Shown: one piece after another, positions 57,549 through 64,000 of the stretch
Numbering within the stretch: the stretch's first letter is position 1
How the letters are laid out: each line of letters starts with the position of its first letter
Assembly: GCF_030687295.1 (NCBI RefSeq)
Contig: NZ_CP117425.1
Location: 3,724,001 to 3,788,000 of the forward strand
DNA: 64,000 nt
From: Pseudomonas beijingensis
GTDB lineage: Bacteria > Pseudomonadota > Gammaproteobacteria > Pseudomonadales > Pseudomonadaceae
Direction: 5' to 3'
Program-made: the position numbers and the translations under genes
Notes under the pieces: model-generated
What the model saw: the letters and a program-made list of their open reading frames with translations, nothing else
Told to the model about the DNA's origin: nothing
The model's database searches: none

Positions 57549-57926
57549 TTACCGACTCACCACCGGGTAATGCTTGATACGACACGCATACGAGTTGCCG
57601 TCGCCCTTACAGACGCCATCCAGGTAGCGGTAGTCGACCTGTACCGACTGTCCTTTCCCGGGCCATTGGCGGCGAGGGAGCGTGGCTTGGTAGTCCGGGG
57701 TTTCCGGAGTGAAGGTGAGTAACGAGCCTTGCGCCGGACACTCCACCGAAGAGGTCTTCGGCCTGACTTTCATCACCTGCGCCTGAAGCTGAGGATAGGG
57801 TTGTTTCAGCACCTCGACGATGCGCAGCTCCATCTGGCAGATCTGCCACGTTGAGGCCTGGACGGGCTCGCCCATGAAGGAGAGCGTCAAGGCAAGCAGT
57901 CCGAGACAGGCTGTGTGGGTGTTCAT
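57549..57926 (-). CDS. Hypothetical exported protein
   Basis: This 125-residue protein has a signal peptide (about 1-24, LLALTLSFMGEPVQA) and about 100 mature residues with four cysteines (QICQMELR, VECPAQG, VCKGD, YACRI), which could form two disulfides in the periplasm. AAGGTC precedes the ATG. I do not recognise the family. Confidence 0.65.
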   Translation of the reverse strand: MNTHTACLGLLALTLSFMGEPVQASTWQICQMELRIVEVLKQPYPQLQAQVMKVRPKTSSVECPAQGSLLTFTPETPDYQATLPRRQWPGKGQSVQVDYRYLDGVCKGDGNSYACRIKHYPVVSR

Positions 57927-58039
57927 GGTTGACCTTGTTTGAAGTGCTGACGTTGGCGAATCATAGCTTGGTATTGTGGCCCTCGGCAGGGTGGTGGCAC
58001 TATGCCTACAGTCTTTAGGCCATTACAAGGAAGTGATCC

Positions 58040-58666
58040 ATGCCCGGCATCCCAAACGTCGCGTCAGCGTTCTGCGAATTCATGCAATCGTGGGAAGAGG
58101 ACCGCAAATACCTGCCGTCCTCCATCAGTGCCCTGGCCAACGGTTTCGAGGGCTGGCTGAAGTTCGAGTTTTATTTCTGGCTGATCCACGCCCGTCGACT
58201 TCGTGGTCCCGACCGTGAGCTGGCGGACGTTGGCGTCGAGTACAAGGTGGCGCTCGATCAGCGTTGGTCGCAGATGGACATCCTCACCAAACAATGCGAT
58301 TTGTGGATTCGCGACCAGGATGAAAAGCGCTTTCACTTCATTGAACTCAAGACACCTTTCGCCAATGCCAACCAGGGCAAGATGTTTGAAAGTGCCGCCA
58401 AAGATTATTGGTACATGACCCGGCTGAAATCCCAGGCGGAAAAGGTAGCAACGGGCAGCGTCATTATCTTTGGCGTGAACTTTGACCAGGCGCGCTGGGA
58501 AAGGCACCTCCAGTACATTGAGGAATATGCCGGCTACATCGAGCATTCATCCAAGGCATCGGGCACCGTGCCAGGCGTGGAGGGCTTGAGGTGGGCGGTC
58601 TTGACCATGCACTACCCGCAGATAGGTGAGATCCCTCTGCCGCACGCCGAGGTTCAGGCGCCGTGA
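58040..58666 (+). CDS. Hypothetical protein with a PD-(D/E)XK-like motif
   Basis: This 208-residue soluble protein contains CDLWIRDQDEKRFHFIELKT near residue 95, matching the D-X(n)-E-X-K core of PD-(D/E)XK nucleases, with conserved Glu residues and a predicted beta-hairpin around it. There is no partner gene nearby (no methylase or helicase). AAGGAAG precedes the ATG. A nuclease-like fold is inferred; activity is unproven. Confidence 0.6.
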   Translation: MPGIPNVASAFCEFMQSWEEDRKYLPSSISALANGFEGWLKFEFYFWLIHARRLRGPDRELADVGVEYKVALDQRWSQMDILTKQCDLWIRDQDEKRFHFIELKTPFANANQGKMFESAAKDYWYMTRLKSQAEKVATGSVIIFGVNFDQARWERHLQYIEEYAGYIEHSSKASGTVPGVEGLRWAVLTMHYPQIGEIPLPHAEVQAP

Positions 58667-58700
58667 AGCCGTAGAGGGTCGCTGGCCTGGCACTGCTGGC

Positions 58701-59426
58701 TCAACCGTAAAGCCCCATCAACGAGAAAGACTTGTCCGTGGTCAGTGCGACAACTTCGGCCAGCGAATGCAGGAGCACCGGCACCAGCAGGCCACCGCTG
58801 ACCACCCTGGCAACGGCGAACACGCCGCCACAGGCGAAGATCAGCACGACGGTTATCCAATTCCCGTATTGGATGTGCATGCCGGCGAAGATGGCTGAGG
58901 TCACGATGATCGCGATCCATGTCCAGGCACGGCTGTTCTCGTAGGGAAACAGCCGGAGCATGTAATGGCGGAAGAACAGCTCTTCGGCGATGGGCGGCAG
59001 CACGATCAGCGAGGCAATCTTGATCGCAACCTGCCAACTGTTGAGCCCGTCCAGGAGCTCGGCCATGAACACCTCACGCGGCAACCCGAGCACGAAGACG
59101 GCGACCCCAAAAAGCAGGTAGGTCCCGATAATGCTGATCGCCCCCCACTGCAGGGGTTTGCGAATGGCATGGCCGCGCCACTGCGTGCGCGAATCGGCGC
59201 GGTATTGCAAGGCGAAGAGGGCGAGGAGAACGAGCGCGGTGATGCCCGAGGTGGTCGTGAACGTCAGGTAGGCCTGCATGTCCGCGGGGACGAAAAGGAC
59301 CTCGGGCATCGCGGCCAGGAAGACGATCAGGGTGGCCAGCACAAACATCCCGAGCCGGGGAAAGAAGCGGTAGGGCGATAAAGTAGAAGCGGGTGCAAAC
59401 TCAGGGGCGGCACTTAGATTCGTCAC
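58701..59426 (-). CDS. CPBP-family intramembrane metalloprotease
   Basis: This 241-residue protein has about seven hydrophobic segments and the CPBP motifs EELFFRHYM near residue 155, AGMHIQYGNW and VLLHSLAEVVALT, providing the Glu and His metal ligands. CPBP members include prenyl-protein proteases and bacteriocin self-immunity proteins. I use a GTG start at 59426, five bases after GGAG; the ORF extends upstream without a ribosome site. The substrate is unknown. Confidence 0.8.
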   Translation of the reverse strand: MTNLSAAPEFAPASTLSPYRFFPRLGMFVLATLIVFLAAMPEVLFVPADMQAYLTFTTTSGITALVLLALFALQYRADSRTQWRGHAIRKPLQWGAISIIGTYLLFGVAVFVLGLPREVFMAELLDGLNSWQVAIKIASLIVLPPIAEELFFRHYMLRLFPYENSRAWTWIAIIVTSAIFAGMHIQYGNWITVVLIFACGGVFAVARVVSGGLLVPVLLHSLAEVVALTTDKSFSLMGLYG

Positions 59427-59837
59427 AGTCACTCCATGAGTGCAAGGAAAAAGGGCATGATGCCAGTGTTTTGATCGTCTGGGATGAGTTCCTACCGGCT
59501 TTGTGGAGAGGTACGCAATTGGCCCTGCGACTCGGTGCTTGCAGGAGGGGGTTATCAAGGTTGTCTGGCGCGACTGGAGGTGGGGAGTCTCACTACGTCG
59601 AACTTGTGGGGTAAGGAACCAGGTACCCGCGCCACTGCTCCACCGCTATCGCGAGCAAGCTCGCTCCCACATTTGATCGTCGGCAGACGCAACATTCATG
59701 TTCAATACAGAACCCCTGTGGGAGCGCTTGCTCGCGATGGCGATCTACCCGTCGAAAACGCTTTCGAACCTTATGGCCCAAGGCCCACTCCCACATTGGG
59801 TTATCATGGCAACTTTCCCAATGACCGACTGATCACC
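59427..59837. other. Intergenic region with two REP copies
   Basis: REP cores lie at 59645-59672 and 59716-59743 in opposite orientation. I see no convincing gene here; short ORFs crossing the first part lack ribosome sites and known motifs. Confidence 0.6.
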
Positions 59838-60134
59838 ATGACTGCCGTAACCGACACCCTGCTCGATACCCTTGAAACCTGCGACATGCTGATCATTGAC
59901 AAGCTGCATGCGTTCGATTTTTCCCTCGACGAGCAGGGTCAACTGCACGTCGAGTGCATGAACGGTCGTACCCGCGAGCATTGGCGTTTCACACCGGCGC
60001 AGATGCAGGCCGCGACCTTCGATACAACCCGCAATCACTGGGTCATCACCAGTGATTCGGGTGATCACCATCTGGAGTGCATAAAGGCATTCGGCGGTCA
60101 CGACGATGAGGACGACGAAGATGAAAGTGCGTAG
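59838..60134 (+). CDS. Small acidic hypothetical protein
   Basis: This 98-residue protein begins MTAVTDTLLDTLETCDMLII and ends with an acidic tail (GHDDEDDEDESA). It contains two mixed beta/alpha segments. I do not recognise the family for certain. The ATG at 59838 is used; the longer frame runs through REP sequence. The lactonase gene starts within its last codons (14-base overlap), suggesting coupled translation. Confidence 0.65.
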   Translation: MTAVTDTLLDTLETCDMLIIDKLHAFDFSLDEQGQLHVECMNGRTREHWRFTPAQMQAATFDTTRNHWVITSDSGDHHLECIKAFGGHDDEDDEDESA

Positions 60135-61296
60135 TCTCTGGCCGCTGTTGATGGCCGGAAGCCTGGGGGCCATGGGCGTCCAGGCGGACACCGAAGAACG
60201 TCATCAACTGCTGGTGGGGTCCTACACTGCCGGGCAGAGCCAAGGTATCTACCGGTTGCAGTTCGACAGCCGTACTGGCCAGATCGACGCGAACCCGTTG
60301 CAAGTGATCAAGACTGACAACCCTTCATGGCTGACCCTTTCCAAGGACATGACCCGGCTGTTTGTGGTCAACGAAAACGGACCGGGCCAGAAAGACCCGG
60401 TGGGCAAGGTCAGCAGCTACGCCATCGACCCGAAGACCCATGCCATCAGCCTGATCAATCAGGTGCAATCCCTGGGCAACGAGCCGACCCACTCCAGCCT
60501 CAGCGGCGATGGCCGGCATTTGCTGGTCAGCAACTATTCGGTGGTGGAAGACCCGGGCGGCACCCTGGCGGTGTTGCCGGTGGGCGCTGACGGCACGCTG
60601 TCGCCGGTGGTGCAATTGAGCAGTCATCAGCCGAGCCGGGTCAACCCCGAGCGGCAGATGTCGGCCCACGTGCACGCGGCGGTGTCGTCGCCCGATGGCA
60701 GGTACGTGTTCGCCAACGACCTGGGGGCGGACAAGGTGTTCATCTACCGCTACGACCCCAAGGCCAATCCCGAGCTGCCACTGACCGCCGCCGACCCGGC
60801 CTTCGTGCAGTTGCCACCTGGCAGCGGCCCGCGTCACCTGCTGTTCAGCGCTGACGGCAAGCACGCCTGGCTGACCATGGAAATGAGCGCGCAAGTGGCG
60901 GTGTTCGATTACCAGGACGGTCGCCTTACCCAGCGCCAACTGGTCGACCTGGCCGCCGGCAAACCCCAGCCGGGCAGGGCGGCGGCTGCGTTGCATGCTT
61001 CCAGGGATGGCAAGTTCCTCTACGTCAGCAACCGTGGCACCACCAACGAAGTGCTGGTGTTCGCCATCGACCCGGCCGCCGGCACGCTCAAAGAGCTGCA
61101 GCGGCGCTCGGTGGAAGGCGATCATCCGCGGGAGTTCAGCCTCGATCCGAGCGGGAAATTCCTGTTGATTGCCAACCAGAAGAGCAACCAGATCGTGGTG
61201 GTCGAGCGTGATCCGAAGACCGGCCTACTGGGTAAAACCGTGCAGAAAATGCCGATGGAGGCGCCGAGCGACCTGAAGTTCATCGTCCGTCAATAG
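60121..61296 (+). CDS. Secreted lactonase-fold protein (Pgl-like, seven-bladed propeller)
   Basis: This 391-residue protein has a signal peptide (about 1-22, LLMAGSLGAMGVQA) and a lactonase family propeller with LLVGSYTAGQSQGIYRLQFD at the start, HVHAAVSSPDGRYVFANDLG and GPRHLLFSADGKHAWLTMEM. The cytoplasmic family member is 6-phosphogluconolactonase (Pgl); the exported location implies a periplasmic sugar-lactone substrate. The ATG at 60121 has GAGG eight bases upstream; ATG 60106 is less likely. Confidence 0.82.
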   Translation: MKVRSLWPLLMAGSLGAMGVQADTEERHQLLVGSYTAGQSQGIYRLQFDSRTGQIDANPLQVIKTDNPSWLTLSKDMTRLFVVNENGPGQKDPVGKVSSYAIDPKTHAISLINQVQSLGNEPTHSSLSGDGRHLLVSNYSVVEDPGGTLAVLPVGADGTLSPVVQLSSHQPSRVNPERQMSAHVHAAVSSPDGRYVFANDLGADKVFIYRYDPKANPELPLTAADPAFVQLPPGSGPRHLLFSADGKHAWLTMEMSAQVAVFDYQDGRLTQRQLVDLAAGKPQPGRAAAALHASRDGKFLYVSNRGTTNEVLVFAIDPAAGTLKELQRRSVEGDHPREFSLDPSGKFLLIANQKSNQIVVVERDPKTGLLGKTVQKMPMEAPSDLKFIVRQ

Positions 61297-61299
61297 ACC

Positions 61300-61324
61300 G
61301 CAGGCCCCGGTTTTCGGGGCCTGC
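61300..61324. terminator. Hairpin after the lactonase gene
   Basis: GCAGGCCCCG and CGGGGCCTGC form a 10-bp stem four bases after the stop codon, with a GTTTT loop. There is no T-tract afterwards, so termination efficiency is uncertain. Confidence 0.6.
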
Positions 61325-61452
61325 ACCGTTGTATCAACGAGACTGATAGTCGCTAGTATTACAAAGCATTTCAAGGCGAGACGCCTCGGCGCGTAAGTTT
61401 GCTCCACGGCCCAACCGGGCAAGTCAGCCAACTGAATCCGAGGTCTACCGCC

Positions 61453-61632
61453 ATGAATCTGAATCTCTTCTCCGTGATCGCCGCTTCCGCCATCTCTGCC
61501 ACCGTGGCGCTGCCCGCCAGTGCCAGCGTCGAGATCAGCGACAAGAAAAACCGCACCCACAGCTACACCGAGAAATACCTGCAACAAAGCGCCAACTTCT
61601 ATGCGGCGCTGGACCACAAGAATCAACACTGA
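61453..61632 (+). CDS. Small exported hypothetical protein
   Basis: This 59-residue protein has a signal peptide (about 1-24, VIAASAISATVALPASAS) and a short mature part with KKNRTHSYTEKYLQQSANFY. Such short exported proteins are common in Pseudomonas; none I know has a function. The ATG at 61453 follows GAGGTCTACCGCC. Confidence 0.6.
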   Translation: MNLNLFSVIAASAISATVALPASASVEISDKKNRTHSYTEKYLQQSANFYAALDHKNQH

Positions 61633-61649
61633 AATCTCGTGCAACGACT

Positions 61650-61711
61650 GAAGCCTGCGATCTTTTCATCTTCACTGAACATCGGGTGAAAGAGAAAAGA
61701 TCGCAGGCTTC
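61650..61711. repeat. Long inverted repeat (GATCGCAGGCTTC family)
   Basis: GAAGCCTGCGATCTTTTC at 61650-61667 is the exact reverse complement of 61694-61711, leaving a 26-base loop. The element follows the small exported gene and looks like the AGATCGCAG-type dispersed repeats of fluorescent pseudomonads. It may also stop transcription. Confidence 0.6.
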
Positions 61712-61806
61712 GCCGTTTCTGAAGAAATCCTGCTGTAATATCACTTGGCCATGTGTTTAAATTTGACGCTGATAAATTGACTCCTTCGCAGATAAGGATC
61801 GACACC

Positions 61807-61932
61807 ATGGCGATGCGTTTGGCAGTGATGCTGCTGTTTCTCTATTCCACGCCGATTGTTTCGGCGGCCCAACCGGATGCGGGCGAGTTGGAAGTGGCGC
61901 GTGAGCGATTATTGAGTTTGCTGAGCGACTGA
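61807..61932 (+). CDS. 41-residue exported small protein
   Basis: This short frame begins MAMRLAVMLLFLYSTPIVSA, a clear signal-peptide-like core, and ends VARERLLSLLSD before TGA at 61930. AAGGAT sits about ten bases before the ATG. The mature part would be only about 20 residues, rich in Glu/Leu. It resembles the neighbouring 59-residue exported protein in design but not in sequence. Confidence 0.5.
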   Translation: MAMRLAVMLLFLYSTPIVSAAQPDAGELEVARERLLSLLSD

Positions 61933-61962
61933 TTGATTCAGTAACGGGGCTGCATGATGCCT

Positions 61963-62097
61963 TTGTGGCGAGGGGATTTATCCCCGCTGAGCTGCGAAGC
62001 AGCCCCTCAAATGGCAACCTGATCAACCTGACACACAGGGTTGGTAGCTTTGGGGCCGCTGCGCAGCCCAACGGGGATAAATCCCCTCGCCACAGGG
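61963..62097. repeat. REP-like pair (GGCGAGGGGATTTATCCCC family)
   Basis: TTGTGGCGAGGGGATTTATC at the left and GGGGATAAATCCCCTCGCCAC at the right face each other over about 90 bases, which hold a GCTGCGAAGCAGC hairpin. This is a variant of the GGCGAGGG family with an ATTTAT loop. Confidence 0.9.
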
Positions 62098-62111
62098 CTT
62101 TGTGCAAGCAG

Positions 62112-62714
62112 TTACTTGACCATGATCGCCACGAACAACTCGGACTCCAGATACCTCTGCAACCAATCCTGCAGCCGGGGATAGGGCGCCTGGGCAAACC
62201 AGTCGCGGTCGACATGGGCGAACTGCCGCACGAATGGCATCAGCGCCGCATCGGCCAAGCTCTGGTGCTCCGCCACCAGAAACGGCCGGGGCTCAAGCAA
62301 TGCCTCCAGGCGGCGTAGAAAGGCTTCACCTTCGTGGCGGTAACGCTCCTTCGGGTACTCGGGGTGGCGTTCGGGGTATTTGTAGCGATTCAAGTGCAGT
62401 TTGAACACCTGGTCGTTTTCCTCGATCAACGCCGCCGTCAACGCCTGGCCGTCGGCATCGTCCCGTAGCCTCCAGTCTTGCGGATCGTGCTGGGCCAAGG
62501 CCCAGTTCATGATCTCCAGGCTTTCATCGATCACCCGGCCATCGACCTGCAGCACCGGCACCGTGCCTTTGCTGGAGAGGGCGAGCATCTCGGCTGGCTT
62601 GGCCTTCAGGCTGACTTCGACAATTGCCACGTCGACCGCGCTGTAACGCAATGCCATGCGCGCGCGCATCGCATAGGGGCAGCGGCGGAAGGAATAGAGC
62701 GTGGCGCGGCTCAT
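62112..62714 (-). CDS. Glutathione S-transferase family protein
   Basis: This 200-residue protein has an N-terminal thioredoxin fold with FRRCPYAMRARMAL near residue 9 and the glutathione-site GTVPVLQVDGRVIDESLEIM, then a helical C-terminal domain (about 90-200). A CPY motif with a Cys suggests a glutaredoxin-like (omega/YqjG-like) class, acting as a thiol transferase. It starts inside the sbcC stop (ATGA overlap), so it is probably expressed with it. Confidence 0.85.
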   Translation of the reverse strand: MSRATLYSFRRCPYAMRARMALRYSAVDVAIVEVSLKAKPAEMLALSSKGTVPVLQVDGRVIDESLEIMNWALAQHDPQDWRLRDDADGQALTAALIEENDQVFKLHLNRYKYPERHPEYPKERYRHEGEAFLRRLEALLEPRPFLVAEHQSLADAALMPFVRQFAHVDRDWFAQAPYPRLQDWLQRYLESELFVAIMVK

Positions 62715-64000
62715 TTCACCTCCACCGTACTCAACCCGTTGCCTTGGCGCCGCACCTGGATCTGCACCGGGATCCGCTCGTGCATTTCCTGCACGTGGGA
62801 AATCACCGCGACCTTGCGACCCTGGGCCTGCAAGCCGTCGAGGGCGTCCATCGCCAGTTGCAGCGATTCAGGGTCGAGGCTACCGAAGCCTTCGTCGATG
62901 AACAGCGATTCGATCTTCAATGTGCTGGAGGCCATCGAGGCCAGGCCCAAGGCCAGGGCGAGGGAGACCAGAAAGGTTTCGCCGCCGGACAACGAATGCA
63001 CCGAGCGCAGTTCATCGCCCATTTCCGTGTCCATCACCAGCAACCCGAGCATGCTGCCGCCGCGCTTGAGCCGGTACCGGCGCACCAGTTGTCGCAGTTG
63101 GGCATTGGCGTGATGCACCAGCAAGTCGAGGTTGTAAGCCTGGGCCAACTTACGGAAGCGGTCACCGGTGGCCGAGCCGATCAGGGCATCGAGGCGCGCC
63201 CAGCGCTGGTACTCGGCGTAGGCCTGTTCGATCTGCCGGGCCAGGGCCTGATTGGCGTTCTGTCGGCGCTGGTCCTCGGCCTGTTCGGCGCGCAGTTCGG
63301 CGCAACGCTGTTCGCTGGCGGCGAATTGAGTTTGCAGTTCGACGAGGGCTTCGGCCAGTTGCTCGGGCGCCAGGTTGCCGTTGTGCTGGGCCTGGTGGTT
63401 GTGCAGGCGCTGCTCGCGTTCGGTGAGCAATACGCGGGCCTGTTCGATGGCTTTTTCGCTGTTGAGCAAGCGCTGGCGCAACTGGCCGACGTGTTGCTCG
63501 TCCAGGCTGAGCAGGGCCTCAAGGGCGGCATCGTCCAGTTCAGGGTGGCCGGCGCGCCACTGCGCGATACCCGTGGCCAGCGCCTGAAGTTCGTGGTCCA
63601 GGGTTTGCGCCTGCTCCTGGCGGGCCTTGAGTTCGGCGGCCAATTGCACAAGGTTGTTGCGCACTTGCTGCAACTGCTGGTTGGCCGTCGCCTCGGCCTC
63701 CCGGGTCTGTTCCAGGCGCTGGTCGAGTTGGTGCTGCCAGTGTTCGGCACTGGGGTGTTCGCCGAGCAGTTGCGCGAGTTTCTCCTGGCAGGCCTGCTGT
63801 TGCTCGCTCAGGGCGTTGAATTGCAGGCGGGACGCTTCCAGTTGCTGAATGCGGGTCTGCTGGCGGTCCTGTTCTTTCTCCAGGGTCTGCTGGCGCTGGA
63901 GTTGTTCGCTCAGTTCGTCGCGCTGCTGCTCCAATTGCTCCAGGCGCTGGGCGATCTGCTGGTCCAGTTGCAAGAAGGTCGCGGCGGGCTCGCTGCGCAA
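62711..64000 (-). CDS. sbcC: Exonuclease SbcCD subunit C, C-terminal part (cut by window edge)
   Basis: Some 429 residues are present: long coiled coil (about 1-235 here; rich in Gln, Glu and Leu heptads) followed by the C-terminal ATPase half with signature LSGGETFLVSLALALGLA and Walker B LFIDEGFGSLDPESL. SbcC with SbcD cleaves hairpins and DNA ends. The N-terminal half and SbcD lie beyond the right edge. The GST gene overlaps its stop by four bases. Confidence 0.92.
   Translation of the reverse strand: MRSEPAATFLQLDQQIAQRLEQLEQQRDELSEQLQRQQTLEKEQDRQQTRIQQLEASRLQFNALSEQQQACQEKLAQLLGEHPSAEHWQHQLDQRLEQTREAEATANQQLQQVRNNLVQLAAELKARQEQAQTLDHELQALATGIAQWRAGHPELDDAALEALLSLDEQHVGQLRQRLLNSEKAIEQARVLLTEREQRLHNHQAQHNGNLAPEQLAEALVELQTQFAASEQRCAELRAEQAEDQRRQNANQALARQIEQAYAEYQRWARLDALIGSATGDRFRKLAQAYNLDLLVHHANAQLRQLVRRYRLKRGGSMLGLLVMDTEMGDELRSVHSLSGGETFLVSLALALGLASMASSTLKIESLFIDEGFGSLDPESLQLAMDALDGLQAQGRKVAVISHVQEMHERIPVQIQVRRQGNGLSTVEVK

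Noticed and set aside
59393..59640. Short frames upstream of the small acidic gene, one giving a Gly-rich product
   Set aside because: No ribosome site or known motif; the region leads into REP copies. It might be a gene remnant but cannot be supported.

Overview
The window looks like a piece of chromosome from a fluorescent-group Pseudomonas. It is GC-rich and densely coded. Nearly every longer gap carries the REP sequences typical of that group (cores GCGAGCAAGCTCGCTCCCAC and GGCGAGGGAGCTTGCTCCC). The genes are those of a soil or rhizosphere sugar and aromatic-acid user: ABC sugar importers, xylose isomerase, hexuronate enzymes and many one-component regulators. I see no rRNA, tRNA, CRISPR, prophage or insertion sequence.

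Layout. 1-1638: tail of a class III aminotransferase and an outer-membrane porin. 1781-13228: a catabolic cluster bounded by an IclR and an AraC regulator. Its nine collinear genes encode a ThDP decarboxylase-like enzyme, an aldehyde dehydrogenase, an atypical SDR, a seven-Asp-box beta-propeller, a VOC (extradiol dioxygenase-like) protein, an 'amino acid synthesis' family protein, an alpha/beta hydrolase, an MhpA-like flavin monooxygenase and an MhpD-like hydratase. Together they resemble a side-chain-shortening plus meta-ring-cleavage pathway for an unknown aromatic acid. 13391-18235: a GntR regulator, polar amino-acid ABC transporter and gamma-glutamyltransferase behind a sigma-54-type promoter, which suggests nitrogen-controlled use of gamma-glutamyl compounds. 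18245-20901: a zinc-less MDR oxidoreductase and an SDR, divergent from a TetR regulator. 20918-29482: a sucrose-type system (LacI repressor, GH32 hydrolase, ABC importer, divergent ScrY-like porin). 29979-38259: a KdgR-like IclR regulator divergent from kdgK, manD, an rspB-like dehydrogenase, an MFS transporter, uxuB and uxuA, a route through fructuronate and mannonate to KDPG. 38453-41962: small and miscellaneous genes, REP elements and an epoxide-hydrolase remnant. 41972-48668: xylose genes xylAFGH with divergent xylR. 48787-57381: assorted redox, regulatory and hypothetical genes, including an AKR/LysR pair, a DeoR regulator with an arabinose/galactose dehydrogenase, and TrmK. 57549-64000: hypothetical proteins, a CPBP protease, a lactonase, a GST and the 3' part of sbcC.

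Three genes are broken by small indels although the coding signal continues on both sides: the aminotransferase near 50, the aldehyde dehydrogenase near 5290, and the sugar permease near 25187 and 24914. Either the assembly contains indel errors in its first 26 kb or these are recent pseudogenes; the raw sequence cannot decide. Functions are read from motifs and gene order by eye; no database search was possible.
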